From assembly GCA_949128115.1 (NCBI GenBank), contig OX421964.1, positions 1 to 64,000 of the forward strand: a stretch of 64,000 bases of DNA, given 5' to 3'. Position 1 is the first letter of the stretch, and each line of letters begins with the position of its first letter. The stretch is from Anaspis maculata (taxonomy: Eukaryota > Arthropoda > Insecta > Coleoptera > Scraptiidae). Shown in pieces: positions 18,249 through 28,117 of the stretch. The notes beneath the pieces were generated by a model, which saw only the letters and a list, made by a program, of their open reading frames with translations, was not told where the DNA came from and did no database searches. A program made the translations under genes and the position numbers.

Positions 18249-18472
18249 TTTGAGTTTTGTTTCATGGGGCCTCCTGCAGGTACGTTCCGTGTAGGCAATT
18301 CTTGTATAAATAAAATCTGTGTAAATATCATTTTGTGTAAATAGGATTTCGTGTATAGATAAAATTTTAGTACATATATTCCTGTGTAAATAAGACTTGA
18401 CGTACAAGTTGGACTTTGGTTAGGATGAATCATCTTCCCGGTCATTTGGATTTCGATTTGATCAGCCATTTC

Positions 18473-20602
18473 TTATTGCACAAGTTGGTGGCTTGCTCTC
18501 GCTTCTGCCAGTGCTTTTCTGAATGCATCACATCTCCCATCTCCAGTTGAATGTCTTGTTTTTTTGCATATTGGGCAGTATGGCTCGTTTTCGCAGTCTT
18601 TCCTTTTATGTCCGGGTTTGGCACATCTTTGACAGTGCTCGCTTCGATCTTCTTCTTTGCAGTCTAGAGCTTTGTGCTCGTAACTCCAGCACTTGTAACA
18701 TCTTTTTACCTCCAGTCTCTCTTGCAGCCTGCAACGGGACAATCCGATGCGGATTCTCACCAAAGTCATCACCCTTTCCGCGTCTTCTTTCTCCAATGTG
18801 ACCATTGCCATTTGATTCCGGTCATTGTTTACGCTCCGCATTGCATTGATTTTCACCTTTTCGCTTGATTTGATCACACCTGTACAAATTAGGGCCTCTC
18901 TAACCTCTTGTGCGCTGGTAACAGTATCGATGTCTTTGATGTGTATCATTTTCTCCGTGTCTCCTCTGAGCGTTCTCACTCTCTTCCCTTGCAGGACTTG
19001 TTCGACTTTATCTCTCACTTTTTTGTTGTTGTCCGTGACTCTCAAAAGGAGGTGCCCATTTGCTGTCATCTTGACATTCTTAATTTCTTTGAGGATGTCA
19101 TCCTCTATGATGGTTTCTTTGAGCTTTTTAAGTGTATCCGAATAGCTATTCTCTGTTCCTTCCACTATTATTGCTTCTCCTCTTGAAGTCTTCGTGTTCT
19201 TGACGTTTGGTTCTTTCCCGTCTTTCTTTGATGCAAGGATTGTAATCTGAAGGTCTGTACCCCTAAAGATCACTTCAACCATTTTACACATTGTGCTTGC
19301 TCTCAGACCTTGCGGTAAGGTTATACTGACCTCCTTATTCTCAAATTTTTGAGCCAGTGATTTGATTTCATTAAGTAGAGAATACACATCCATTTGATTT
19401 CTGCCATCTTGCTTCGTAGGATCGAAATACACCACTACAATATTTTTCTCCCTTGTACTTGTCCCTTCTTTTGTTTTGAAACTGATTTTTTGTTCAATGG
19501 TCGCGTAATTTCCTCCTGAGCATTGGATCTCTTCAACTTCCTGGAGCTCTGGGTGTCGGTTCAGGAAACTTTTGTTTTGGCGGCTCTGTCGGGCTGCGTC
19601 TTTGTCGCAAAATACCACAACGTTTGTCACGTTCTCATGAGGGATATCTCTGGCTTCCATCTTGCTGATTCTGAAGCTTCCTTTTGTCCATTGGTGTTCA
19701 GCGATTTTTGTGAATTCTTCAAATGTGTTAACTTCATAGTCATCAAGGTTAAGTGGCTCCTTCATTCCAGTTTTGTCATTTTGGCACTTCCGGCATTTGG
19801 TACTAGATTCTTGTAGTTGTTTCTCCATTTCCATGATTTTGGTTCTCTGTGTTTCTTTGTATTGTTCAAAATCTGTTTCAAGGATTATGAGTTCTTCTCT
19901 GATGCTTGTGTGCTCTTTTATCGCGATCTTCGTATATTTAAGTATATCGACGGCAAGCGCTTGAATTTCGCGTGGTACGTCGATGTTGTTTTTACCAACT
20001 TGGACAAGCTTTCGAGCGAGAGCCTTTATCTCATGCAGCTGTTGACTGGGCTCGGCACTATTGTCTCCTTCGCGAATCTGCAAGGGTGAGGTCTCCTCGA
20101 TCAACTTCCGTTTCTTGCTCTCTTGTTTTGGTATTGGTGTGCTCATGACAAACTCTTCTAGGAAAGTTCTATCAGGGACCGAGTGCGATCTCTGTTTGTT
20201 TGGCGGTGTTCTCCTGGTATCACGATTCCTGTGTCTCTGTGATTGCTCTTCGGTTTGCGAGTCTTCAGCTTCCATTTCCAAATCCAATGCGTCTTCAGTT
20301 TCTACGGTGTTGGTCATAACTGGTGGAGTCCTCTTGAGGCAGAAGACCGGCACAAAGAGATCAGTACTTCTTACTTCCATTTCCTTCTTTTCCAGGTTCA
20401 TAGCTGCGTCGTCTAAGGTTCCAGTTACAAAACTGCAATCCTCGGCCTGGTTCGTCACCAAGGATGCTGAGCGGTTGCAGGATGACCGTCGAGAGGAGCC
20501 CGCTCGACCACTCTCTTCCTCGACGGGTACTGGGGTTCCGAGCCCCTGCACCGTAACCTTGGGCCCGTCTTTCGACGGGGTTTCCTCGTGTTGTGTCTCC
20601 AT
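18473..20602 (-). CDS. ORF1 gag-like RNA-binding protein, copy 3 (709 aa)
   Basis: Intact ORF1 of the same length as in copies 1 and 2. I count eight amino-acid differences from copy 2. Seven are in the first 180 or so residues (for example Pro to Ser, Met to Leu and Glu to Asp near residues 46-57) and one lies between zinc knuckles 1 and 2 (Leu to His). All Cys and His of the three knuckles are kept, as are KKRKL and the coiled-coil segment. Conservation of an open frame of 709 codons while the linker drifts faster suggests that the source lineage was under selection for ORF1. Confidence 0.93.
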   Translation of the reverse strand: METQHEETPSKDGPKVTVQGLGTPVPVEEESGRAGSSRRSSCNRSASLVTNQAEDCSFVTGTLDDAAMNLEKKEMEVRSTDLFVPVFCLKRTPPVMTNTVETEDALDLEMEAEDSQTEEQSQRHRNRDTRRTPPNKQRSHSVPDRTFLEEFVMSTPIPKQESKKRKLIEETSPLQIREGDNSAEPSQQLHEIKALARKLVQVGKNNIDVPREIQALAVDILKYTKIAIKEHTSIREELIILETDFEQYKETQRTKIMEMEKQLQESSTKCRKCQNDKTGMKEPLNLDDYEVNTFEEFTKIAEHQWTKGSFRISKMEARDIPHENVTNVVVFCDKDAARQSRQNKSFLNRHPELQEVEEIQCSGGNYATIEQKISFKTKEGTSTREKNIVVVYFDPTKQDGRNQMDVYSLLNEIKSLAQKFENKEVSITLPQGLRASTMCKMVEVIFRGTDLQITILASKKDGKEPNVKNTKTSRGEAIIVEGTENSYSDTLKKLKETIIEDDILKEIKNVKMTANGHLLLRVTDNNKKVRDKVEQVLQGKRVRTLRGDTEKMIHIKDIDTVTSAQEVREALICTGVIKSSEKVKINAMRSVNNDRNQMAMVTLEKEDAERVMTLVRIRIGLSRCRLQERLEVKRCYKCWSYEHKALDCKEEDRSEHCQRCAKPGHKRKDCENEPYCPICKKTRHSTGDGRCDAFRKALAEARASHQLVQ

Positions 20603-20679
20603 TAAAAGTAAAAAGAAGGTCCTTGCGTTTTAAACCTCCCGCCAGGTATTTTGTCGTCGTTTCAGAGGGAAGACGTCCT

Positions 20680-20710
20680 CCCCCGGTGGTCCCCCCGGAC
20701 CCACCGGGGG
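20680..20710 (-). other. 5' UTR hairpin, copy 3
   Basis: The same perfect 10-bp inverted repeat and 11-nt loop as in copy 1. Because the more diverged copy 3 keeps it intact, the mismatch in copy 2 is the derived state. Confidence 0.65.
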
Positions 20711-20866
20711 TTGTGCTGTTTCTTAGCTTTCACCGCTCTCCATCAACCTTCCCGGCATGGGTGACCCTGCCAGGAGCCCGTGCTCCCGCCGGTATTGCTT
20801 TCAGGATCATTGCAGTTACTTGAGCCCCTCCACCAACTACAAGGTCTAACAGCACCTAGGAGGGGG

Positions 20867-20944
20867 ACCTGACCTGACCTGACCTGACCTGACCTGACCT
20901 GACCTGACCTGACCTGACCTGACCTGACCTGACCTGACCTGACC
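20867..20944 (-). repeat. Pure TCAGG array between copy 3 and the satellite
   Basis: About 15-16 perfect ACCTG units. The right edge, GACCTGACCCCCACCGATCG, passes into the satellite with no intervening unique sequence. This is the boundary between the telomeric and satellite domains. Confidence 0.93.
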
Positions 20945-21655
20945 CCCACCGATCGTTTTTAAAGTCACGTGGGTTGGAGTTTGAAGTCACGTGGGTTGGA
21001 GCCCGGAGTCACGTGGGTTAGGACCTGAACTTTTTGGATAACAATTGTGTCTATTTTTTGATATTTCTGTTCGTTCGACGGATGTTGCGTTTGGAACGAG
21101 TAGCAGCCAACTTAAAAAGTGGTGACCGATCGTTTTTAAAGTCACGTGGGTTGAAATTTGAAGTCACGTGGGTTGGAGTTTGGAGTCACGTGGGTTGAAA
21201 CCTAAACTTTTTGGATAACAATTGTCTTTTTTTTTCTTCGATATTTGTGTTTGTTTGACGGATGTTGCGTTTGGAACAAGTAGCTGCCAACTCAAAAAGT
21301 GGTGACCGATCGTTTTTAAAGTCACGTGGGTTGGAGTTTGAAGTCACGTGGGTTGGAGCTCGAAGTCACGTGTGTTAGAACCTGAACTTTTTGGATAAAA
21401 ATTGTGTCTATTTTTTGATATTTTTGTTCGTTCGTCGGACGTTGCGTTTGGAACGAGTAGCAGCCAACTTAAGAAGTGGTGACCGATCGTTTTTAAAGTC
21501 ACGTGGGTTGGAATTTGAAGTCACGTGGGTTGGAGTTTGAAGTCACGTGGGTTGAAACCTGAACTTTTTGGATAACAATTGTCTTTTTTTTCCGATATTT
21601 GTGTTCGTTTGACGGATGTTGCGTTTGGAACAAGTAGCTGCTAACTCAAAAAGTG

Positions 21656-21832
21656 GTGACCGATCGATTTCAAAGTCACGTGGGTTGAAGTTTGATGTCA
21701 CGTGGGTTGGAGCCTGAAGTCACGTGGGTTCAAACCTGAACTTTTTGGATAACAATTGTGTCTATTTTTTGATATTTTTGTTCGTTCGTCGGATGTTGCG
21801 TTTGAAACGAGTAGCTGCCAACTTAAAAAGTG
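21656..21832 (+). repeat. Representative satellite monomer with three 22-bp E-box subrepeats
   Basis: This monomer of 177 bp runs from GTGACCGATCG to the base before the next GTGACCGATCG. CACGTG occurs at 21677, 21699 and 21721, exactly 22 bp apart. It is followed by GAACTTTTTGGATAACAATTG, the T tract and the GATGTTGCG landmark. Confidence 0.9.
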
Positions 21833-22554
21833 GTGACCGATCGTTTTTAAAGTCACGTGGGTTGAAGTTTGAAGTCACGTGGGCTGGAGCCTGAAGTCAC
21901 GTGGGTTGAAACCTCAACTTTTTGGATAACAATTGTGTCTTTTTTTTGATATTTGTGTTCGTTCAACAGATGTTGCGTTTGGAACAAGTAGCTGCCAACT
22001 CAAAAAGTGGTGACCGATCGTTTTTAAAGTCACGTGGGTTGAAGTTTGAAGTCACGTGGGTCGGAGCCCGGAGTCACGTGGGTTAGGACCTGAACTTTTT
22101 GGATAACAATTGTGTCTATTTTTTGATATTTTTGTTCGTTCGTCGGATGTTGCGTATGGAACGAGTAGCTGCCAACTCAAAAAGTGGTGACCGATCGTTT
22201 TTAAAGTCACGTGGGTTGAAGTTTGAAGTCACGTGGGTTGGAGCCTGAAGTCACGTGGGTTGAAACCTGAACTTTTTGGATAACAATTGTCTTTTTTTAT
22301 ATGATATTTGTGTTCGTTCGACGGATGTTGCGTTTGGAACAAGTAGCTGCCAACTCAAAAAGTGGTGACCGATCGTTTTTGAAGTCACGTGGGTTGGAGA
22401 TTAACGTCATGTGGGTTGGAGCTCAAAGTCACGTGGGATAGGACCTGAACTTTCTGGATAACAATTGTGTATTTTTCTTCGATATTTGTGTTCGTTTGAC
22501 GGATGTTGCGTTTGGAACAAGTAGCTGCCAATTCCAAAAGTGGTGACGGATCGT

Positions 22555-22650
22555 TTTAAAAGTCACGTGAGTCGAAGCCTGGAGGCACGTGGGTTGAAGC
22601 CTGAAGTCACGTGGGTTGGAGCCCGAAGTCACGTGGGTTAGGACCTGAAA
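22555..22650 (+). repeat. Monomer region with four E-box subrepeats
   Basis: Four subrepeats occur in a row. They include the GGAGGCACGTGGGTTGAAGC type, in which GTCACGTG has become GGCACGTG, and a first copy that reads CACGTGAG. The same four-subrepeat monomer class recurs across the array, for example at 23418, 24415, 28526, 44800 and 63905. Confidence 0.8.
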
Positions 22651-23105
22651 TTTTTGGATAATAACTGTGTCTTTTTTTTTGATATTTGTGTTCGTTTGGC
22701 GGATGTTGCGTTTGGAACAAATAGCTGCCAACTGAAAAAGTGGTGACCGATCGTTTTAAAAGTCACGTGGGTTGAAGTTTGAAGTCACGTGGGTTGGAGC
22801 CTGAAGTCACGTGGGTTCAAACTTGAACTTTTTGGATAATAATTGTGTCTTTTCTTTTGATATTTGTGTTAGTTAACGGATGTTGCGTTTGGAACAAGTA
22901 GCTGCCAACTCAAAAAGTGGTGGCCGATCGTTTTTAAAGTCACGAGGGTTGGAGTTTGAAGTCACGTGGGTTGGAGCTTGAAGTCACGTGGGTTAAGACC
23001 TGAACTTTTTGAATAACAATTGTGTCTATTTTTTGATATTTTTGTTCGTCGGATGTTGCGTTTGGAACGAGTAGCAGCCAACTTAAAAAGTGGTTACCGA
23101 TCGTT

Positions 23106-23140
23106 TTTGAAGTCACGTGGGTTGAAACCTGAACTTTCTG
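23106..23140 (+). repeat. Monomer region with a single E-box subrepeat
   Basis: Here only one CACGTG (23114) lies between the GATCGTTTTTGAAG start and the GAACTTTCTGG block. The standard number is three, so two 22-bp subrepeats are missing and the monomer is about 44 bp short. Confidence 0.8.
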
Positions 23141-23560
23141 GATAACAATTGTCTTTTTTTTTCGATATTTGTCTTCGTTTGACGGATGTTGCGTTTGGAA
23201 CAAGTAGCTGCCAACTCAAAAAGTGGTGACCGATCGTTTTGAAAGTCACGTGGGTTGGAGTTTGAAGTCACGTGGGATGGAGCTCGAAGTCACGTGGGTT
23301 AGGACCTGAACTTTTTGGATAACAATTTTGTCTTTTTTTTCGATATTTGTGTTCGTTTGACGGATGTTGCGTTTGGAACAAGTAGCTGCCAACTCCAAAA
23401 GTGGTGACGAATCGTTTCAAAAGTCACGTGAGTTGAAGCCTGGAGGCACGTGGGTTGAAGCCTGAAGTCACGTGGGTTGGAGCCTGAAGTCACGTGGAAT
23501 AGGAACTGAAATTTTTGGATAACAATTGTGTCTTTTTTTTTATATTTGTGTTCATTTGAC

Positions 23561-23580
23561 GGATGTTGGATGTCACGTGG
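23561..23580 (+). repeat. Truncated satellite monomer
   Basis: The landmark reads GGATGTTGGATGTCACGTGG. The sequence jumps from GATGTTG directly to GATGTCACGTG and skips the rest of the landmark, the GTGACCGATCG block and a subrepeat. The two breakpoints share GATGT, which suggests a deletion between short direct repeats. Confidence 0.75.
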
Positions 23581-26500
23581 GTTGGAGCCTGAAGTCACGT
23601 GGGTTCAAACTTGAACTTTTTGGATGATAATTGTGTCTTTTCTTTTGATATTTGTGTTAGTTCACGGATGTTGCGTTTGGAACAAGTAGCTGCCAACTCA
23701 AAAAGTGGTGACCGATCGTTTTTAAAGTCACGAGGGTTGGAGTTTGAAGTCACGTGGGTTGGAGCTTGAAGTCACGTGGGTTAAGACCTGAACTTTTTGG
23801 ATAACAATTGTGTCTTTTTTTTTGATATTTGTGTTTGTTCGTCAGATGTTGCGTTTGGAACAAGTAGCTGCCAACTCAAAAAGTGGTGACCGATCGTTTT
23901 TGAAGTCACGTGGGTTGGAGCTTAAAGTCACGTGGGTTAAGACCTGAACTTTTTGGATAACAATTGTGTCTATTTTTTGATATTTTTGTTCGTCGGATGT
24001 TGCGTTTGGAACGAGTAGCAGCCAACTTAAAAAGTGGTGACCGATCGTTTTTGAAGTCACGTGGGTTGAAATTTGAAGTCACGTGGGTTGGAGTTTGAAG
24101 TCACGTGGGTTGGAACCTGAACTTTTGGGATAACAATTGTCTTTTTTTTTTTCGATATTTGTGTTCGTTTGACGGATGTTGCGTTTGGAACAAGTAGCTG
24201 CCAACTCAAAAAGTGGTGACCGATCGTTTTGAAAGTCACGTGGGTTGGAGTTTGAAGTCACGTGGGATGGAGCTCGAAGTCACGTGGGTTAGGACCTGAA
24301 CTTTTTGGATAACAATTGTGTCTTTTTTTTCGATATTTGTGTTCGTTTGACGGATGTTGCGTTTGGAACAAGTAGCTGCCAACTCCAAAAGGGGTGACGA
24401 ATCGTTTCAAAAGTCACGTGAATTGAAGCCTGGAGGCACGTGGGTTGAAGCCTGAAGTCACTTGGGTTGGAGCCCAGAGTCACGTGGGTTAGGACCTGAA
24501 CTTTTTGGATAACAATTGTGTCTATTTTTTGATATTTTTGTTCGTTCGTCGGATGTTGCGTTTGGAACGAGTAGCTGCCAACTTGAAAAGTGGTGACCGA
24601 TCGTTTTTAAAGTCACGTGGGTTGAAGTTTGAAGTCACGTGAGTTGGAGCCTGAAGTCACGTGGGTTGAAACCTGAACTTTTTGGATAACAATTGGCTTT
24701 TTTTTTTATGATATTTGTGTTCGTTCGACGGATGTTGCGTTTGGAACAAGTAGCTGCCAACTCAAAAAGTGGTGACCGATTGTTTTTGAAGTCACGTGGG
24801 TTGGAGATTAACGTCACGTGGGTTGGAGCTCAAAGTCACGTGGGATAGGACCTGAACTTTCTGGATAACAATTGTGTCTTTTTCTTCGATATTTGTGTTC
24901 GTTTGACGGATGTTGCGTTTGTAACAAGTAGCTGCCAATTCCAAAAGTGGTGACGGATCGTTTTGAAAGTCACGTGAGTTGAAGCCTGGAGGCACGTGGG
25001 TTGAAGCCTGAAGTCACGTGGGTTGAAGCCCAAAGTCACGTGGGTTAGGACCTGGAATTTTTGGATAATAATTGTGTCTTTTTTTTTGATATTTGTGTTC
25101 GTTTGGCGGATGTTGCGTTTGAAACAAGTAGCTGCCAACTGAAAAAGTGGTGACCGATCGTTTTAAAAGTCACGTGGGTTGGAGTTTGAAGTCACGTGGG
25201 TTGGAGCCTGAAGTCACGTGGGTTCAAACTTGAACTTTTTGGATGATAATTGTGTCTTTTCTTTTGATATTTGTGTTAGTAACGGATGTTGCGTTTGGAA
25301 CAAGTAGCTGCCAACTCAAAAAGTGGTGACCGATCGTTTTTAAAGTCACGAGGGTTGGAGTTTGAAGTCACGTGGGTTGGAGCTTGAAGTCACGTGGGTT
25401 AAGACCCGATCTTTTTTGATAACAATTGTGTCTTTTTTTTTGATATCTGTGTTCGTTCGTCAGATGTTGCGTTTGGAACAAGTAGCTGCCAACTCAAAAA
25501 GTGGTGACCAATCGTTTTTGAAGTCACGTGGGTTGGAGTTTGAAGTCACGTGGGTTGGAGCTTGAAGTCACGTGGGTTAAGACCTGAACTTTTTGGATAA
25601 CAATTGTGTCTATTTTTTGATATTTCTGTTCGTCGGATGTTGCGTTTGAAACGAGTAGCAGCCAACTTAAAAAGTGGTGACCGATCGTTTTTGAAGTCAC
25701 GTGGGTTGAAATTTGAAGTCACGTGGGATGGAGCTCGAAGCCACGTGGGTTAGGACCTGAACTTTTTGGATAACAATTTTGTCTTTTTTTTTCGATATTT
25801 GTGTTCGTTTGACGGCTGTTGCGTTTGGAACAAGTAGCTGCCAACTCCAAAAGTGGTGACGAATCGTTTCAAAAGTCACGTGGGTTGAAGCCTGGAGGCA
25901 CGTGGGTTGAAGCCTGAAGTCACGTGGGTTGGAGCCTGAAGTCACGTGGGTTCAAACCTGAACTTTTTAGATAACAATTGTGTCTATTTTTTGATATTTT
26001 TGTTCGTTCGTCGGATGTTGCGTTTGGAACGAGTAGCTGCCAACTCCAAAAGTGGTGACCGATCGTTTTAAAAGTCACGTGGGTTGGAGTTTGTAGTCAC
26101 GTGGGCTGGAGCCTGAAGTCACGTGTGTTAAAACCTTAACTTTTTGGATGACAATTGTGTCTTTTTTTTTTATATTTGTGTTCGTTCGTCAGATGTTGCG
26201 TTTGGAACAAGTAGCTGCCAACTCAAAAAGTGGTGACCGATCGTTTTTGAAGTCACGTGGGTTGGAGTTTGAAGTCACGTGGGTTGGAGCCCGGAGTCAC
26301 GTGGGTAAGGACCTGAACTTTTTGGATAACAATTGTGTCTATTTTTTGATATTTTTGTTCGTCCGTCGGATGTTGCGTTTGGAACGAGTAGCTGCCAACT
26401 TAAAAAGTGGTGACCGATCGTTTTTAAAGTCACGTGGGTTGAAGTTTGAAGTCACGTGGGTTGGAGCCTAAAGTCACGTGGGTTGAAACCTGAACTTCTT

Positions 26501-28117
26501 TGATAACAATTGTTTTTTTTTTGATATTTGTGTTCGTTTGACGGATGTTGCGTTTGGAACAAGTAGCTGCCAACTCAAAAAGTGGTGACCGATCGTTTTT
26601 GAAGTCACGTGGGTTGGAGTTTGAAGTCACGTGAGTTGGAGCTCGAAGTCACGTGGGTTAGGACCTGAACTTTTTGGATAACAATTGTGTCTATTTTTTG
26701 ATATTTTTGTTCGTCGGATGTTGCGTTTGGAACGAGTAGCAGCCAACTTAAAAAGTGGTGACCGATCGTTTTTGAAGTCACGTGGGTTGAAATTTGAAGT
26801 CACGTGGGTTGGAGTTTGAAGTCACGTGGGTTGAAACCTGAACTTTTTGGATAACAATTGTCTTTTTTTTCTCGATATTTGTGTTCGTTTGACGGATGTT
26901 GCGTTTGGAACAAGTAGCTGCCAACTCAAAAAGTGGTGACCGATCGTTTTGAAAGTCACGTGGGTTGGAGTTTGAAGTCACGTGGGATGGAGCTCGAAGT
27001 CACGTGGAATAGGACCTGAAATTTTTGGATAACAATTGTGTCTTTTTTTTTTATATTTGTGTTCGTTTGACGGATGTTGCGTTTGGAACAAGTAGCTGCT
27101 AACTTGAAAAGTGGTGACCGATCGTTTTTAAAGTCACGTGGGTTGAAGTTTGAAGTCACGTGGGTTGGAGCCTGAAGTCACGTGGGTTCAAACCTTAACT
27201 TTTTGGATAACTATTGTGTCTATTTTTTGATATTTTTGTTCGTTCGTCGGATGTTGCGTTTGGAACGAGTAGCTGCCAACTTAAAGAGAGGTGACCGATC
27301 GTTTTTGAAGTCACGTCGGTTGAAGTTTGAAGTCACGTGGGTTGGAGCCTGAAGTCACGTGGGTTCAAACCTGAACTTTTTAGATAACAATTGTGTCTAT
27401 TTTTTGATATTTTTGTTCGTTCGTCGGATGTTGCGTTTGGAACGAGTAGCTGCCAACTCCAAAAGTGGTGACCGATCGTTTTAAAAGTCACGTGAGTTGG
27501 AGTTTGTAGTCACGTGGGCTGGAGCCTGAAGTCACGTGTGTTAAAACCTTAACTTTTTGGATAACAATTGTGTCTGTTTTTTTTATTTTTGTGTTCGTTC
27601 GTCAGATGTTGCGTTTGGAACAAGTAGCTGCCATATCAAAAAGTGGTGACCGATCGTTTTTGAAGTCACGTGGGTTGGAGTTTGAAGTCACGTGGGTTGT
27701 AGCCCGGAGTCACGTGGGTTAGGACCTTAACTTTTTGGATAACAATTGTGTCTATTTTTTGATATTTTTGTTCGTCCGTCGGATGTTGCGTTTGGAACGA
27801 GTAGCTGCCAACTTAAAAAGTGGTGACCGATCGTTTTTAAAGTCACGTGGGTTGAAGTTTGAAGTCACGTGGGTTGGAGCCTGAAGTCACGTGGGTTGAA
27901 ACCTGAACTTCTTGGATAACAATTGTTTTTTTTTTTCGATATTTGTGTTCGTTTGACGGATGTTGCGTTTGGAACAAGTAGCTGCCAACTCCAAAAGTGG
28001 TGACGGATCGTTTTAAAAAACACGTGGGTTGGAGCCTGGAGGCACGTGGGTTCAAACCTGATTTTTTTTGGATAACAATTGTGTCTATTTTTTGATATTT
28101 TTGTTCGTTCGTCGGAT

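Larger units (their letters stand above)
15100..20866 (-). mobile_element. SART-like telomeric non-LTR retrotransposon, copy 3, ORF2 broken
   Basis: This is a complete element of about 5.77 kb aligning to copy 2 at an offset of 9828 bp through the body. It has a poly(A) of 17 at 15100-15116, 3' UTR, ORF2, linker, ORF1, 5' UTR (20603-20866) and a 5' edge of five G against TCAGG repeats. It is the most diverged of the three (ORF1 differs from copy 2 at about 1.1% of residues). It is bordered by pure TCAGG on both sides, in contrast to copy 2. An upstream ORF equivalent to that of copy 2 lies at 20730-20810. Confidence 0.95.

Noticed and set aside
21010..21060. GGATAACAATTG in each monomer resembles half of the E. 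coli lac operator
   Set aside because: Only one half-site matches and the context is an insect satellite. This is a coincidence or possible confusion with vector sequence; no other vector sequence is present.
21590..21640. CENP-B box in TTCGTTTGACGGATGTTG
   Set aside because: The TTCG and the central A fit, but the required CGGG is absent (GATG instead). This is not a CENP-B box.
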